Positions 1-9,392 of a DNA stretch of 64,000 nucleotides are shown one piece after another. Position numbers and translations under genes: made by a program. Source of the stretch: an uncultured Bacteroidota bacterium (GTDB taxonomy: Bacteria > Bacteroidota > Bacteroidia > Flavobacteriales > Flavobacteriaceae). The number at the start of each line of letters is the position of its first letter. Position 1 is the stretch's first letter. The stretch spans positions 28,982-92,981 of the forward strand of contig CABXGL010000003.1 of NCBI GenBank assembly GCA_902511755.1, in the 5' to 3' direction. The notes under the pieces were generated by a model that was not told where the DNA came from, made no database searches, and saw nothing but the letters and a program-made list of their open reading frames with translations.

Positions 1-2
1 AA

Positions 3-560
3 GCTATTAAAAAGAGGCTTGAAAACAATACTTCCGGAGTTTATGAAACCTACGGAATGACAGAAACTTTATCACATGTTGCTATTAAAAACATTAGTCT
101 TGGAGAAAAAGAATTTGTTGCTCTCCCTGGAATTACCTTTTCAATAAACAATGGTTTTTTAGAAATCAACGCCCCCTTCCTTTCTAAAAGCCCTATTATA
201 ACTAACGATTTGATTAATTTAGTCTCTTCAACGGCATTTGAATGGCTAGGAAGAGCTGGCTTAACAATAAATTCAGGGGGAATTAAGCATAGTCCCGAAA
301 AAATAGAAAAAACTCTGAGCAAACATTATGCTATCCCGTTTATAATATGTGGGCTCCCCGATGAACAGCTTGGAGAAAAGATTGTTTTGGTTTTTGAAAA
401 CAAAATACCATCCATGCCAGAATTAGCTTTCAAAAAGCTCAACTCCTATGAAAAACCTAAAGAAATATTTGCTTTAAATTCATTTAACAGGAAACATGGA
501 AAAATAAATCGAAAAAACATACAAAACAGACTTATAAAGGATTTACATGAAGGAAACTAA
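3..560 (+). CDS. Acyl-CoA synthetase / O-succinylbenzoate-CoA ligase-like (ANL superfamily) C-terminal part, truncated by window start
   Basis: Frame stays open to the window edge (AIKKRLENNTSGVYETYGMTETLSHVA); YGMTET motif A5-like, and a C-terminal subdomain ending in GKINRK. Confidence 0.8.
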   Translation, partial: AIKKRLENNTSGVYETYGMTETLSHVAIKNISLGEKEFVALPGITFSINNGFLEINAPFLSKSPIITNDLINLVSSTAFEWLGRAGLTINSGGIKHSPEKIEKTLSKHYAIPFIICGLPDEQLGEKIVLVFENKIPSMPELAFKKLNSYEKPKEIFALNSFNRKHGKINRKNIQNRLIKDLHEGN

Positions 561-1170
561 AGAAGAGGAATTCTGGAACACGTTAACGCATTTTGTTGGG
601 TTAATTTTAAGCTTAATTGGACTCCCTTTTCTCATATATCATGATAATGCTCTAACTGAGTTTAGCATTCATGGAATTCTTTTTTTTGAATTTGGGCTAA
701 TTTGCGTCTATACTGCTTCAACCCTTTATCATTACACTTCCAATGTTGAATTAAAGAAAAAGTTTAGAGTTTTTGATCATATTAGCATTTTTTATTTGAT
801 AGCTGGCTCTTATGCTCCGGTTTGCTTAATAACTCTTTATGATGGCCCTGGGGTCAAAATTCTTGCTTATGTAATTCTCCTTGCCATAATAGGAACGCTT
901 GGTAAGGTTTTTTTTACTGGGAAGTTTGATAGACTGTTTCTTCTACTTTATTTATTTATGGGCTGGCTAATTGTCCTAGATTTTGATTCTGTTTTGACTC
1001 TCATTCCATTAAACGGAATTCTATTGTTAGTATTAAGCGGGGTGCTTTATTCCGTTGGAACTATTTTTTATAGCCTTCAAAAGATGAAATATTCTCATGC
1101 AATATGGCACGTTTTTGTTTTAGGAGGGAGCGCATCGCATTATTTTGTAATATTATTTTATGTTATATAG
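547..1170 (+). CDS. Hemolysin III / TrhA (PAQR-like) family membrane protein
   Basis: 7-TM-like protein with ASTLYHY, D/H residues and a C-terminal HAIWHVFVLGGSASHYF motif. Confidence 0.85.
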   Translation: MKETKEEEFWNTLTHFVGLILSLIGLPFLIYHDNALTEFSIHGILFFEFGLICVYTASTLYHYTSNVELKKKFRVFDHISIFYLIAGSYAPVCLITLYDGPGVKILAYVILLAIIGTLGKVFFTGKFDRLFLLLYLFMGWLIVLDFDSVLTLIPLNGILLLVLSGVLYSVGTIFYSLQKMKYSHAIWHVFVLGGSASHYFVILFYVI

Positions 1171-1202
1171 ACTATTATTGTGCTTTAAAAAACAATATAT
1201 TT

Positions 1203-2255
1203 ATGCTGATGTCCAAAAAAAACTCTAGAAGATCTTTTATTCAAAAATCTGTAATGGTCTCCGCCTGCTCCTTAATTGAACCGGCTTATTCCATTGGGTC
1301 TAATAATTTAGAGAACCATTCTATTGGTCATGGAGACTTTAAGTTTAATTTAGATAAAGCGTGGGGAATTCAAAATCCCAATAATTATCCAGTAAGCCAT
1401 TGCCATGAAATGGTTATAGACTCTAAAAACAGGATCATTTTAACCACAACTCATCCAAAAAATAACATTTTAATTTATGATAGATCTGGGAAAATTGTTG
1501 ATTCTTGGAGCATCAACTATAATGGAGCGCATGGACTAACGGTTAATGATGAAGGAGGTGAAGATTTTTTGTATATCACTGATCCTGATTCACATAGATT
1601 TTGTAAAACCACGCTGAAAGGAGAAAAGCTCTTTGAGGTAAATTACCCTTCTGAAATCCCTGAATATAAAAGTCCTTCGCAATTTAAGCCTACAGAAACT
1701 GCAATTTCTCCAAATGGTGACATTTATGTTTGTGATGGCTACGGGCTTGATTATATTATACAATATGATCAGGCTGGAAATTATATTAGACATTTTGGAG
1801 GCCATGGAAATGGTTCGGAATTATTTGATTGCTGTCACGGAATCACAATAGACAAAAGAAATGAATCAGCCCCTACATTATTAATAACTTCTAGAAGCAA
1901 AAATGAATTTAAAAGATTTAGTTTAGATGGTAAATGGATAGAAACTATTCGCATGCCCGGATGCTATATTTGCAGGCCAGTTATAAAAAATGATTATCTG
2001 TTGTTTGCAGTAATTGTTACAAAAGATTGGGGTGTTTATGACGGTATGATTGCTGTGTTAGACCAAAATAACAAAGCGGTTTCATTTCCTGGAGGGAGTG
2101 CCCCTGTTTACAATAACGGCATTCTTCTTAGTCCTATCTATGATCAAAAAAGTTTTAGAAACCCTCATGACGTATGTGTTGATGATGAATGGAACTTATA
2201 TGTCCCTCAATGGAATTCGGGAAAAACATATCCCAATAAATTAACCCGTATATAG
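1203..2255 (+). CDS. NHL/6-bladed beta-propeller protein with Tat-type signal peptide
   Basis: Start trimmed to ATG 1203 (MLMSKKNSRRSFIQKSVMVSAC); repeated propeller blades such as PNGDIYVCDGYG and RNPHDVCVDDEWNLYV. Confidence 0.75.
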   Translation: MLMSKKNSRRSFIQKSVMVSACSLIEPAYSIGSNNLENHSIGHGDFKFNLDKAWGIQNPNNYPVSHCHEMVIDSKNRIILTTTHPKNNILIYDRSGKIVDSWSINYNGAHGLTVNDEGGEDFLYITDPDSHRFCKTTLKGEKLFEVNYPSEIPEYKSPSQFKPTETAISPNGDIYVCDGYGLDYIIQYDQAGNYIRHFGGHGNGSELFDCCHGITIDKRNESAPTLLITSRSKNEFKRFSLDGKWIETIRMPGCYICRPVIKNDYLLFAVIVTKDWGVYDGMIAVLDQNNKAVSFPGGSAPVYNNGILLSPIYDQKSFRNPHDVCVDDEWNLYVPQWNSGKTYPNKLTRI

Positions 2256-2261
2256 TTTTTT

Positions 2262-2804
2262 ATGTATAAATATCTCTTGTTATTTTTGCCATTAATTATG
2301 CTTTCTCAGAAATACGAAACTCAAAAGTATGACGTCATTAAAACAGTAGATACTTTTGAAATACGTTATTATCCTCCAACAATTAAAGCAAGGGTTAGTT
2401 CTAATCGAAATTTTTCAAAACTGTTTAAATATATAAGCGGCAATAATGAAAAAAATGAAAAAATTGCGATGACTACTCCTGTTTATATGAGTAAAAAAGA
2501 AGAAAAAATTACAATGGAATTTGTTATGCCTTCTAAATATTCTGAAAAAAACATGATTCAGCCAAATGATAAAGACATTGTTATTTACCGTTCAACGCCT
2601 GGATATTATGCTTCAATATCTTTTGGAGGGTACGCAAGTGTTAAAAAAGTTAATGCTTATTATGCTCTGCTTTTAGATAAAGCTAAAGGAAGTAAGCTGA
2701 AAATTCTTGGGGAGGATCCTATTTCACTTTCCTATAATAGTCCCTACAAGGTTTTCAATAGGCGCAATGAGGTTTTGATAGAAATAGAATATCCTGAAAA
2801 TTAG
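2262..2804 (+). CDS. SOUL family heme-binding protein
   Basis: YETQKYDVIKTVDTFEIRYYPP...KIAMTTPVYM...VMPSKY typical of the SOUL family. Confidence 0.9.
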   Translation: MYKYLLLFLPLIMLSQKYETQKYDVIKTVDTFEIRYYPPTIKARVSSNRNFSKLFKYISGNNEKNEKIAMTTPVYMSKKEEKITMEFVMPSKYSEKNMIQPNDKDIVIYRSTPGYYASISFGGYASVKKVNAYYALLLDKAKGSKLKILGEDPISLSYNSPYKVFNRRNEVLIEIEYPEN

Positions 2805-2850
2805 ATTTTATAAATCTTTTGTATTTTTAGTTTTATTCATTTCTCATTAT

Positions 2851-5217
2851 ATGAACAAAGCATATTTAAAAAAAATATTTTTCCCTGTTTTATTTCTCTT
2901 TATATGGTTTCAAAGCTGTGATAATCGCCTACAAAACATTCCTGTTTCGCCAGGCTATGAGTTAATTGTAGAAAAGCTTCAAGATGCGATAAATTATGAA
3001 ATAACTGGTAAAGATTTAAATGCAATTTCAATAGCGTTAGTAAATGACCAAAAAGTTCTTTGGGCTCAAGGCTTTGGCTATCAAGATCCAAAAAATTTAA
3101 TTCCTGCAGATGCAAATACTATTTATAGGGTTGGGTCTGTCTCAAAGCTTTTTACGGACATGGCTATTATGCAAAGAGTTGAAAAAAAGGAACTTGATCT
3201 TGACGCTCCTATTCAAAAATATTTGCCTGATTTCACTCCAAACAACCCTTACGATATTTCTATAACCCTAAGACAATTAATGTCTCATCGTTCGGGTTTA
3301 ATCAGAGAGCCAAAATCGGGAAACTATTTCGCTGATGATGAGGTTTCTTTAAAAAAAACTGTTGAAAGCATTATTGGATCAACGCTAGTTCATCCTCCTG
3401 AAAGCAAAACCAAGTATTCAAATGCAGCAATTGCAGTAGTTGGGTATACCCTAGAATCTGTTTTTGAGACTCCTTATGTGGACTATATGAAAAAGACTAT
3501 TCTTGAAAAAATAGGAATGTCTAACAGTTCTTTTGCACCAAATAAAAAAATTCATTCAAGATTAGCAAAAGCTAAAATGTGGAGTTATGATGGACGGGAG
3601 TTTCCCGCCCCAACATTTGAGCTAGGGATGATTCCAGCTGGCAGTCTTTATGCCCCTGTCACTGATCTAGCAAAATTTTTAAAATTACTATTCTCTGATG
3701 GTATTGGAGAAAAAGGAAATGTAATTAGTCCTAATACGCTTAAAGAGATGGTTACTCCACAGTTTGGGGGTGATTATAACCGTGGCTATGGTATTGGCTT
3801 CGCATTGTCAAAACACCAAGGCTATCAAAAAATTGGCCATGGTGGAGCAATTTATGGGTTTTCCACTCAGCTCTCTGCTTTGCCTGAAATAAAGCTTGGA
3901 GTTGTTACAGCCTCTTCAGTTGATATTACTAATTCTATTACTACTAAGCTTTCAAATTATGCTTTAGACCTTTTGATTGCACATAAGAAAAATCTGCCTC
4001 TGCCTAATTATAAAAAAACTTCTACTATTTCTAGAAACTTGGCTGAGGCATATGTCGGCCACTATATTCATAATAATGCCCAGATTGATATAGAGCTTAG
4101 GGGAAGTCAAACGATGCTTGTAACGGATTTTTTTGAAGTTCCTCTTCGAAAAAACAATGAAGGAATAATCGCAGATGGCCGATTGGTTCAAGATTCGTAC
4201 AAAATTAAAAAAATTGAAGGCGGTTTATTAGTAAACGAGAAAAAATATATTAAGAAAAATAAGCCTCAAAAAATTCCATTTCCTAAAAACTGGGAAGGTC
4301 TTATTGGGGAGTATGGCTGGGACCATAATATTCTCTTTGTTTATGAAGATATGGGCAGCTTATGGCTTCTAATGGAATGGATTGAAAAAGACAAATTGTC
4401 CCATATTGAAGGAGATGTGTTTTCTTTTCCTAAAAATTCAGGAATGTATCATGGCGAAAAGCTTGAGTTTAAACGAAATGAAGATGGGGTTGCTACTGAA
4501 GTGGCTATTTTAAATGGCCCTGAGTTTAAGCGGCTTAATCTTCGGGGTTCAGCATCAGAAACATTTAAAATTGTTCCAACAAAGCCTATAGGGGAATTAC
4601 AAGAAATTGCGTTAAATTCTAGCCCTCCTGCTGAAAAAAATACTTTTAAAAATATTGACCTCGTTGAATTAAAATATTTCGAGGAAACAATTAAATATGA
4701 TATTCGTTATGCCGGAACAAACAATTTTATGAGCAATAAATTTTATTCTAAAGCGAGTGCATATATGCAGCGTCCTGCCGCTAAAGCATTGGCAAGAGCG
4801 CATAAAAAATTAAATTTATTTGGATATGGCCTGCTTATACATGATGCTTATAGGCCTTGGTATGTAACCAAAATGTTTTGGGATGCAACGCCTGATGATA
4901 AAAAAATTTTTGTAGCAAATCCCAAGGATGGATCTAGGCATAATCGTGGTTGTGCTGTTGACCTTACTTTATATGAATTAAAGACAGGGAAAGTAATAGA
5001 AATGGTTGGCGGATATGATGAGATGACTAGTCGATCATTCCCTAATTATTATGGGGGGACATCAGAGCAGCGATGGCACAGAAAATTATTAAGAGAGGTG
5101 ATGGAGTCTGAAGGGTTTAATGTGTATGATTATGAGTGGTGGCATTTTGATTATAAGGACTGGAAACAATATCCAATAGCCAATACTAGGTTTGAAGATC
5201 TTTCAATTACAAAATAG
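2851..5217 (+). CDS. Fusion protein: class C beta-lactamase-related serine hydrolase + VanX-like D-Ala-D-Ala dipeptidase (M15D)
   Basis: SVSKLFT (SxxK) and YSNAAIAVVGY in the N-terminal half; SRHNRGCAVDLTL and EWWHFDY (M15D metal/catalytic motifs) in the C-terminal half. Confidence 0.88.
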   Translation: MNKAYLKKIFFPVLFLFIWFQSCDNRLQNIPVSPGYELIVEKLQDAINYEITGKDLNAISIALVNDQKVLWAQGFGYQDPKNLIPADANTIYRVGSVSKLFTDMAIMQRVEKKELDLDAPIQKYLPDFTPNNPYDISITLRQLMSHRSGLIREPKSGNYFADDEVSLKKTVESIIGSTLVHPPESKTKYSNAAIAVVGYTLESVFETPYVDYMKKTILEKIGMSNSSFAPNKKIHSRLAKAKMWSYDGREFPAPTFELGMIPAGSLYAPVTDLAKFLKLLFSDGIGEKGNVISPNTLKEMVTPQFGGDYNRGYGIGFALSKHQGYQKIGHGGAIYGFSTQLSALPEIKLGVVTASSVDITNSITTKLSNYALDLLIAHKKNLPLPNYKKTSTISRNLAEAYVGHYIHNNAQIDIELRGSQTMLVTDFFEVPLRKNNEGIIADGRLVQDSYKIKKIEGGLLVNEKKYIKKNKPQKIPFPKNWEGLIGEYGWDHNILFVYEDMGSLWLLMEWIEKDKLSHIEGDVFSFPKNSGMYHGEKLEFKRNEDGVATEVAILNGPEFKRLNLRGSASETFKIVPTKPIGELQEIALNSSPPAEKNTFKNIDLVELKYFEETIKYDIRYAGTNNFMSNKFYSKASAYMQRPAAKALARAHKKLNLFGYGLLIHDAYRPWYVTKMFWDATPDDKKIFVANPKDGSRHNRGCAVDLTLYELKTGKVIEMVGGYDEMTSRSFPNYYGGTSEQRWHRKLLREVMESEGFNVYDYEWWHFDYKDWKQYPIANTRFEDLSITK

Positions 5218-5235
5218 CTCTTTTATATATTACCC

Positions 5236-7860
5236 CTATATCGCTTTTTTAAAATTAATTTTTGGGTTCATAATTTCTATGATTAGCTTTTTTAATTTCT
5301 TTTCAAACTCAACAGTTTTCTTTTTGTCAATCAAATGATCTATTTTCTTGCCTGATTCTCTTATTCCAAATTTCATAACCCCTTTCCTTAAGTCTCTAAG
5401 AGAAATAAGGCCTGCCTCTGCATTAGTGCATTTTGGGAAATTCTTAAAATACATAAGCGCATAACACATTATCTGCATAGATTTTGTGTTAGCTACATCA
5501 AGGCATGAGTCCATGTCTTTTATTACCACTTCATTGGGCCTAACAATTCCTGTTTTATAGTCTATTATTCTAGGTATTCCGTTTCTTTTGTCTATTCTAT
5601 CAACGAAGCCTCTTAGTTTTACAGGATTTTTTAGCTCATTTATTTTTAATTCACAACTCATTTTCGCTTCTAAAGCAAAAAGTTCTATCTCATTCCCTAA
5701 ATCAATGTCCTTGATCTCGTTTTTAATTAATGTGGCAATTCCATTTTTAATTACTTCATATATAATTAAAGTCTTTCCTTTTTTAAGGTTGTTAAGACCA
5801 TTGTTAAGAAACGCTCCTTTTATTTTTTCTTCAATGACAGACTGAGCCTTCAGCATGTCGCTTTTGTTAATTTTTTTACCTATTAAAGGTCTATAAATTT
5901 CCTCTATTGACTCATGAAAAAGGGTCCCAATAACCCTTGGGTTTATTTTATTCTCATCAAATTCATAAATGTTCAAAAGAGTTTTGTAATAAAATTCTTC
6001 TTGATTTTTTATATACTGTTCTAATGTAGAAGGAGAAAACCCTTTTTCTGCTATTTCATTTAATCTTATTATTGTTTCAGGAGATTTTTTTAATATTAGG
6101 TCTTCTTTTTCTGTAAAAATTTTTGGCCCGCTACTTTCAATAAATGTCTGATGAGTTTCTTCTAGCTCAATTTGATGAATAAACCTGCTTTTCTCCCCTC
6201 CCATAACCCCTTCATTATAGTTGTTATAAATCAAAAAAACATTTTTTGCTCTTTTAATAAGTCTATAAAAATGGTATGTATAAATAGCGTCTCTTTCGCT
6301 ATAAGTTAATAGGCCATTTTTCTTCCTTAAATCATATGGTATTAGTGAGCTGTGCATTTTTCCTTTTGGAAGCGCTCCTTCATTGACAGAAGTTATTATT
6401 ACATTCTCAAAATCTAAGGCTCTAGACTCTAACAGGCCCATAATTTTGACTTTTGCATTTTCATTATTCTCAAAGCCTAAGGCTATGTTTTCCAAAGATG
6501 AAAAAATCACACTTTTTAAAATTTTTATGTCCTTAAAACACGAAAACCTGTTTATCAAGCGTTCGGTTTCTTCTAAAGATTTTATACAATGTTCTGAGTT
6601 AAGAAAATCTGTCGTCCCTTTTTTTGATTGCTTGCTTATGTATAGTAGAAGCTCTATAATAGATATGATTGCTTGTTTTGGCGAGTGCCAAGCTTTTAAA
6701 ATTGCTTGAATTATTTTAAACTGTTTTGTCTCTAATTTTTTAAATTCTGAAAAGTAGCTCACAAAAACCCTGGAAGCTCTCAGTCTGCTAACGCCCTGTT
6801 CTATTGTTGTCTTTTTTGAAGATTGCTGAATTTCAAAAACTTCTCCGATTAACGTTTTAAATTCTTCGACATTTAACTTTGTCTTAATCGTTGCTTCAAT
6901 GTCTTTTAAAGGCAATGTGTTATAGTTTAAAACTGGGCCTATCATAGTCTCATCAGCTAAAACAACAATAGTGTTTTTTAGTTTTTTTCTATCCAAACTG
7001 GCAAGGGCTCTTGAAGTCTCCTTTGCTTGTCCAATCAGCTTAGCTGTTCCTATTATATTTATTTTTTTTTGATTTTTATAGTCTTCTCCTTCCCATTTAA
7101 ATGGATTCTTTTTAAATCTTTTCCAGCCATTCCTATACTGTCTAATAAAAAACGACGCTCCGTGATCTTTATTTTTTAAAAACTCTTTGTCAATGTCCCA
7201 ATAAATTTCTCCATTATTAAAGTCTAATAATTCCTGAATTATTAGCTCTTCTGATTTGGTTAATGCATTAAGGCCTATAAATACATGTTTTAAATTGTTG
7301 TTTGCCTCTTTATAGTGCTCTAAGTTTTCTTTTGCTTCAGCGTAGCACATCCCTTTTGTTCCCGTTTCATTATCTATTAATTTTTTTCGCAAAAGGGTAT
7401 ATAGCTTTGGTAAAATTTCCCAGAATAAAGGGGTTTCTTTATCAGACATATCCTGTTTTGTCCAATTGTTAATTTTATTAATTTCAATTAACTCCTGTAA
7501 TATCAGTTGAGGGCTCAATAGGTTTTGTTCTATTTCGCTAACATCCCTTAATAGCTTCATGCCCCATGTATTAAAGTCTTCAAAGGAGCTTTTTTTGTTC
7601 TTCTGGTCTAGTTCAATATAGCTTTCGTATAGCGTAAAAATTAATGTCTTTTCATCAGCCTCATTTAGGCCAGAAACCTTAGTTATAAATGAGTTAACGC
7701 TTTGTATTTCTGGAATAAAAGCTGCTTTTTCTATTTTGCTTAACAGTAGTTTTTTAAAATAGTTAGCAGATCTTTTATTAGGGAGAATAAAGGAAAGCTT
7801 ATTAAGATCAGCTGTATTTATCCTTAAGTCGTCTATTACTTTTTCTAAAAAAGAGTTCAT
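5236..7860 (-). CDS. PD-(D/E)XK nuclease family protein, AddB-like
   Basis: N-terminal helicase-like LSFILPNKRSANYF; C-terminal nuclease motif RGFVDRIDKRNGIPRIIDYKTG. Confidence 0.85.
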   Translation of the reverse strand: MNSFLEKVIDDLRINTADLNKLSFILPNKRSANYFKKLLLSKIEKAAFIPEIQSVNSFITKVSGLNEADEKTLIFTLYESYIELDQKNKKSSFEDFNTWGMKLLRDVSEIEQNLLSPQLILQELIEINKINNWTKQDMSDKETPLFWEILPKLYTLLRKKLIDNETGTKGMCYAEAKENLEHYKEANNNLKHVFIGLNALTKSEELIIQELLDFNNGEIYWDIDKEFLKNKDHGASFFIRQYRNGWKRFKKNPFKWEGEDYKNQKKINIIGTAKLIGQAKETSRALASLDRKKLKNTIVVLADETMIGPVLNYNTLPLKDIEATIKTKLNVEEFKTLIGEVFEIQQSSKKTTIEQGVSRLRASRVFVSYFSEFKKLETKQFKIIQAILKAWHSPKQAIISIIELLLYISKQSKKGTTDFLNSEHCIKSLEETERLINRFSCFKDIKILKSVIFSSLENIALGFENNENAKVKIMGLLESRALDFENVIITSVNEGALPKGKMHSSLIPYDLRKKNGLLTYSERDAIYTYHFYRLIKRAKNVFLIYNNYNEGVMGGEKSRFIHQIELEETHQTFIESSGPKIFTEKEDLILKKSPETIIRLNEIAEKGFSPSTLEQYIKNQEEFYYKTLLNIYEFDENKINPRVIGTLFHESIEEIYRPLIGKKINKSDMLKAQSVIEEKIKGAFLNNGLNNLKKGKTLIIYEVIKNGIATLIKNEIKDIDLGNEIELFALEAKMSCELKINELKNPVKLRGFVDRIDKRNGIPRIIDYKTGIVRPNEVVIKDMDSCLDVANTKSMQIMCYALMYFKNFPKCTNAEAGLISLRDLRKGVMKFGIRESGKKIDHLIDKKKTVEFEKKLKKLIIEIMNPKINFKKAI

Positions 7861-7875
7861 TTAGTATAAAAATAA

Positions 7876-7906
7876 AAAAAGCACCTAATAAAATTAGGTG
7901 CTTTTT
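7876..7906 (-). terminator. Rho-independent terminator downstream of the OmpA gene
   Basis: Perfect 14-nt inverted repeat AAAAAGCACCTAAT-AAA-ATTAGGTGCTTTTT between two minus-strand genes. Confidence 0.85.
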
Positions 7907-7928
7907 AAATTATTAAAGAATTTTAAAA

Positions 7929-9308
7929 TTATTCTACAACCTTGAATTCAACTCTTCTGTTTGCAATTCTTCCTTTTCTAGTTTTGTTAGAGCTTGAAGG
8001 TTTGTCTTCTCCATATCCAACAGCAGAAAGTCTGTCTGATGCAATTCCTGCATTTACAAGGAAGTCTTTAACAGAGTTTGCTCTGTCTTCAGAAAGTTTT
8101 TGATTGAATGCTTTTGGTCCAGAAGTGTCTGTGTGACCTTCTATTACAAAACTTACCGTAGGATACTTATTCATAATTCCAGCTACAGCATCAAGAAGTT
8201 TTGTTGTCTTGCCTCCTAATAAAGCTTTGTTTAATTCAAAAGGGACTTTTGCTCCCATTGCATTTAGCTCATCCATAACTTCTTTAGTTGGCTGAGGGCA
8301 TCCTTCGTTTGAAACAAGTCCTGCAACTTCAGGGCATTTATCATCTTTATCTAATACCGTATCTCCGTCTGTGTCTGGCCATGGACATCCATTGTTGTCA
8401 ACAGGTCCAGCAACATCTACACATGAATCAACGTTGTCTCCCACTCCATCTCCATCCGAATCAGGGCATCCGTTCATTTCTATAGATCCCGGTTCATTTA
8501 CACATGCATCTTCAGAGTCTTGCGTTCCGTCTCCATCCGTATCTGGGCATCCATCAAATTCAACTAGCCCTGGTGTATCAGGACAGGTATCTTTGCTGTT
8601 TTCTATTCCATCGCCATCATTATCCGGACATCCATTGAAAGCAGGTAATCCTGGCTCTTCTGGACAATCATCATGTTGGTCATATATTCCGTCTCTATCT
8701 GTATCTTTTCCACCAAAACTAACAGCCACTGCAACAGTATGCTGAATGTGTGCTTGTAAGTCTTGCATGTCATTAAACGCATGCTTATAAGCAGAGTTAA
8801 CATTTAATGAAACCTTTTCAGAAAGCGGGACATTTATTCCTAAACCTCCGTTCATGGTCAAAGATTTTTGACTTCCAAACCAAGTATATCCTGTTCCTGC
8901 CTCTAAATAAGGCTCAATATTACAGAAATTAAAGTTTTTCCCTAGTTTATAATCGACTATGAGGTCCAAACTTGCTATTCTTTTAGCAGAGATTCTTTTT
9001 CTTTCATCTCCAAGTCTAGTAATTTGATTTAAAGATCCTCTTATTCCAAAATTAAATTTTTCATTTCCATATCTAGAAAGGCTAACACTATTAAGTGCTG
9101 TTTGAGTATTCCAGTTTTCATGAATATTAAAATATTCACTAAACCAATGTCCTGTAGCGTTGTCCGATGAATCAGTTCCAACGGGATGAAAATCAATCGC
9201 GTTATTTCCAAAGCTAACCGCCCATTGATTGTTCTTGTCTTGTGCTGTTATAGAATTGATGTAAAACAACACAGTAAAAACTAAAATTAATTTTACTAAT
9301 TTTTTCAT
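7929..9308 (-). CDS. OmpA family outer-membrane protein with thrombospondin type 3 repeats
   Basis: Signal peptide [23 protein letters not shown]; about five DxDGDG...GCP repeats; C-terminal OmpA domain ([29 protein letters not shown]). Confidence 0.92.
   Translation of the reverse strand: MKKLVKLILVFTVLFYINSITAQDKNNQWAVSFGNNAIDFHPVGTDSSDNATGHWFSEYFNIHENWNTQTALNSVSLSRYGNEKFNFGIRGSLNQITRLGDERKRISAKRIASLDLIVDYKLGKNFNFCNIEPYLEAGTGYTWFGSQKSLTMNGGLGINVPLSEKVSLNVNSAYKHAFNDMQDLQAHIQHTVAVAVSFGGKDTDRDGIYDQHDDCPEEPGLPAFNGCPDNDGDGIENSKDTCPDTPGLVEFDGCPDTDGDGTQDSEDACVNEPGSIEMNGCPDSDGDGVGDNVDSCVDVAGPVDNNGCPWPDTDGDTVLDKDDKCPEVAGLVSNEGCPQPTKEVMDELNAMGAKVPFELNKALLGGKTTKLLDAVAGIMNKYPTVSFVIEGHTDTSGPKAFNQKLSEDRANSVKDFLVNAGIASDRLSAVGYGEDKPSSSNKTRKGRIANRRVEFKVVE
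8294..8709 (-). repeat. TSP3 calcium-binding repeat array (about 5 copies, ~81-87 nt period)
   Basis: Translated repeats [27 protein letters not shown] / [27 protein letters not shown] / etc. Confidence 0.85.
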
Positions 9309-9338
9309 TATTATAATTTTTAAAAAATTCCTTAACTG

Positions 9339-9346
9339 CAAACTTA
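9339..9346 (-). promoter_or_regulatory. Putative Bacteroidota -7 element (TAAGTTTG) of the OmpA gene
   Basis: CAAACTTA on + strand = TANNTTTG on -, about 31 nt upstream of the start codon. Confidence 0.4.
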
Positions 9347-9392
9347 ATGAATTTACTGAATATATGTCCTCTGACGGTCAGGTTTTATAAAA

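Noticed and set aside
8294-8709. Possible CRISPR or DNA-level tandem repeat
   Set aside because: Repeats are degenerate, in frame, and encode TSP3 calcium-binding motifs; no repeat-spacer architecture.
8371-8745. 124-aa + strand ORF antisense to the OmpA gene
   Set aside because: Repetitive Ser/Pro/Gly-rich translation is the shadow of the TSP3 repeats; the minus-strand protein is clearly real.
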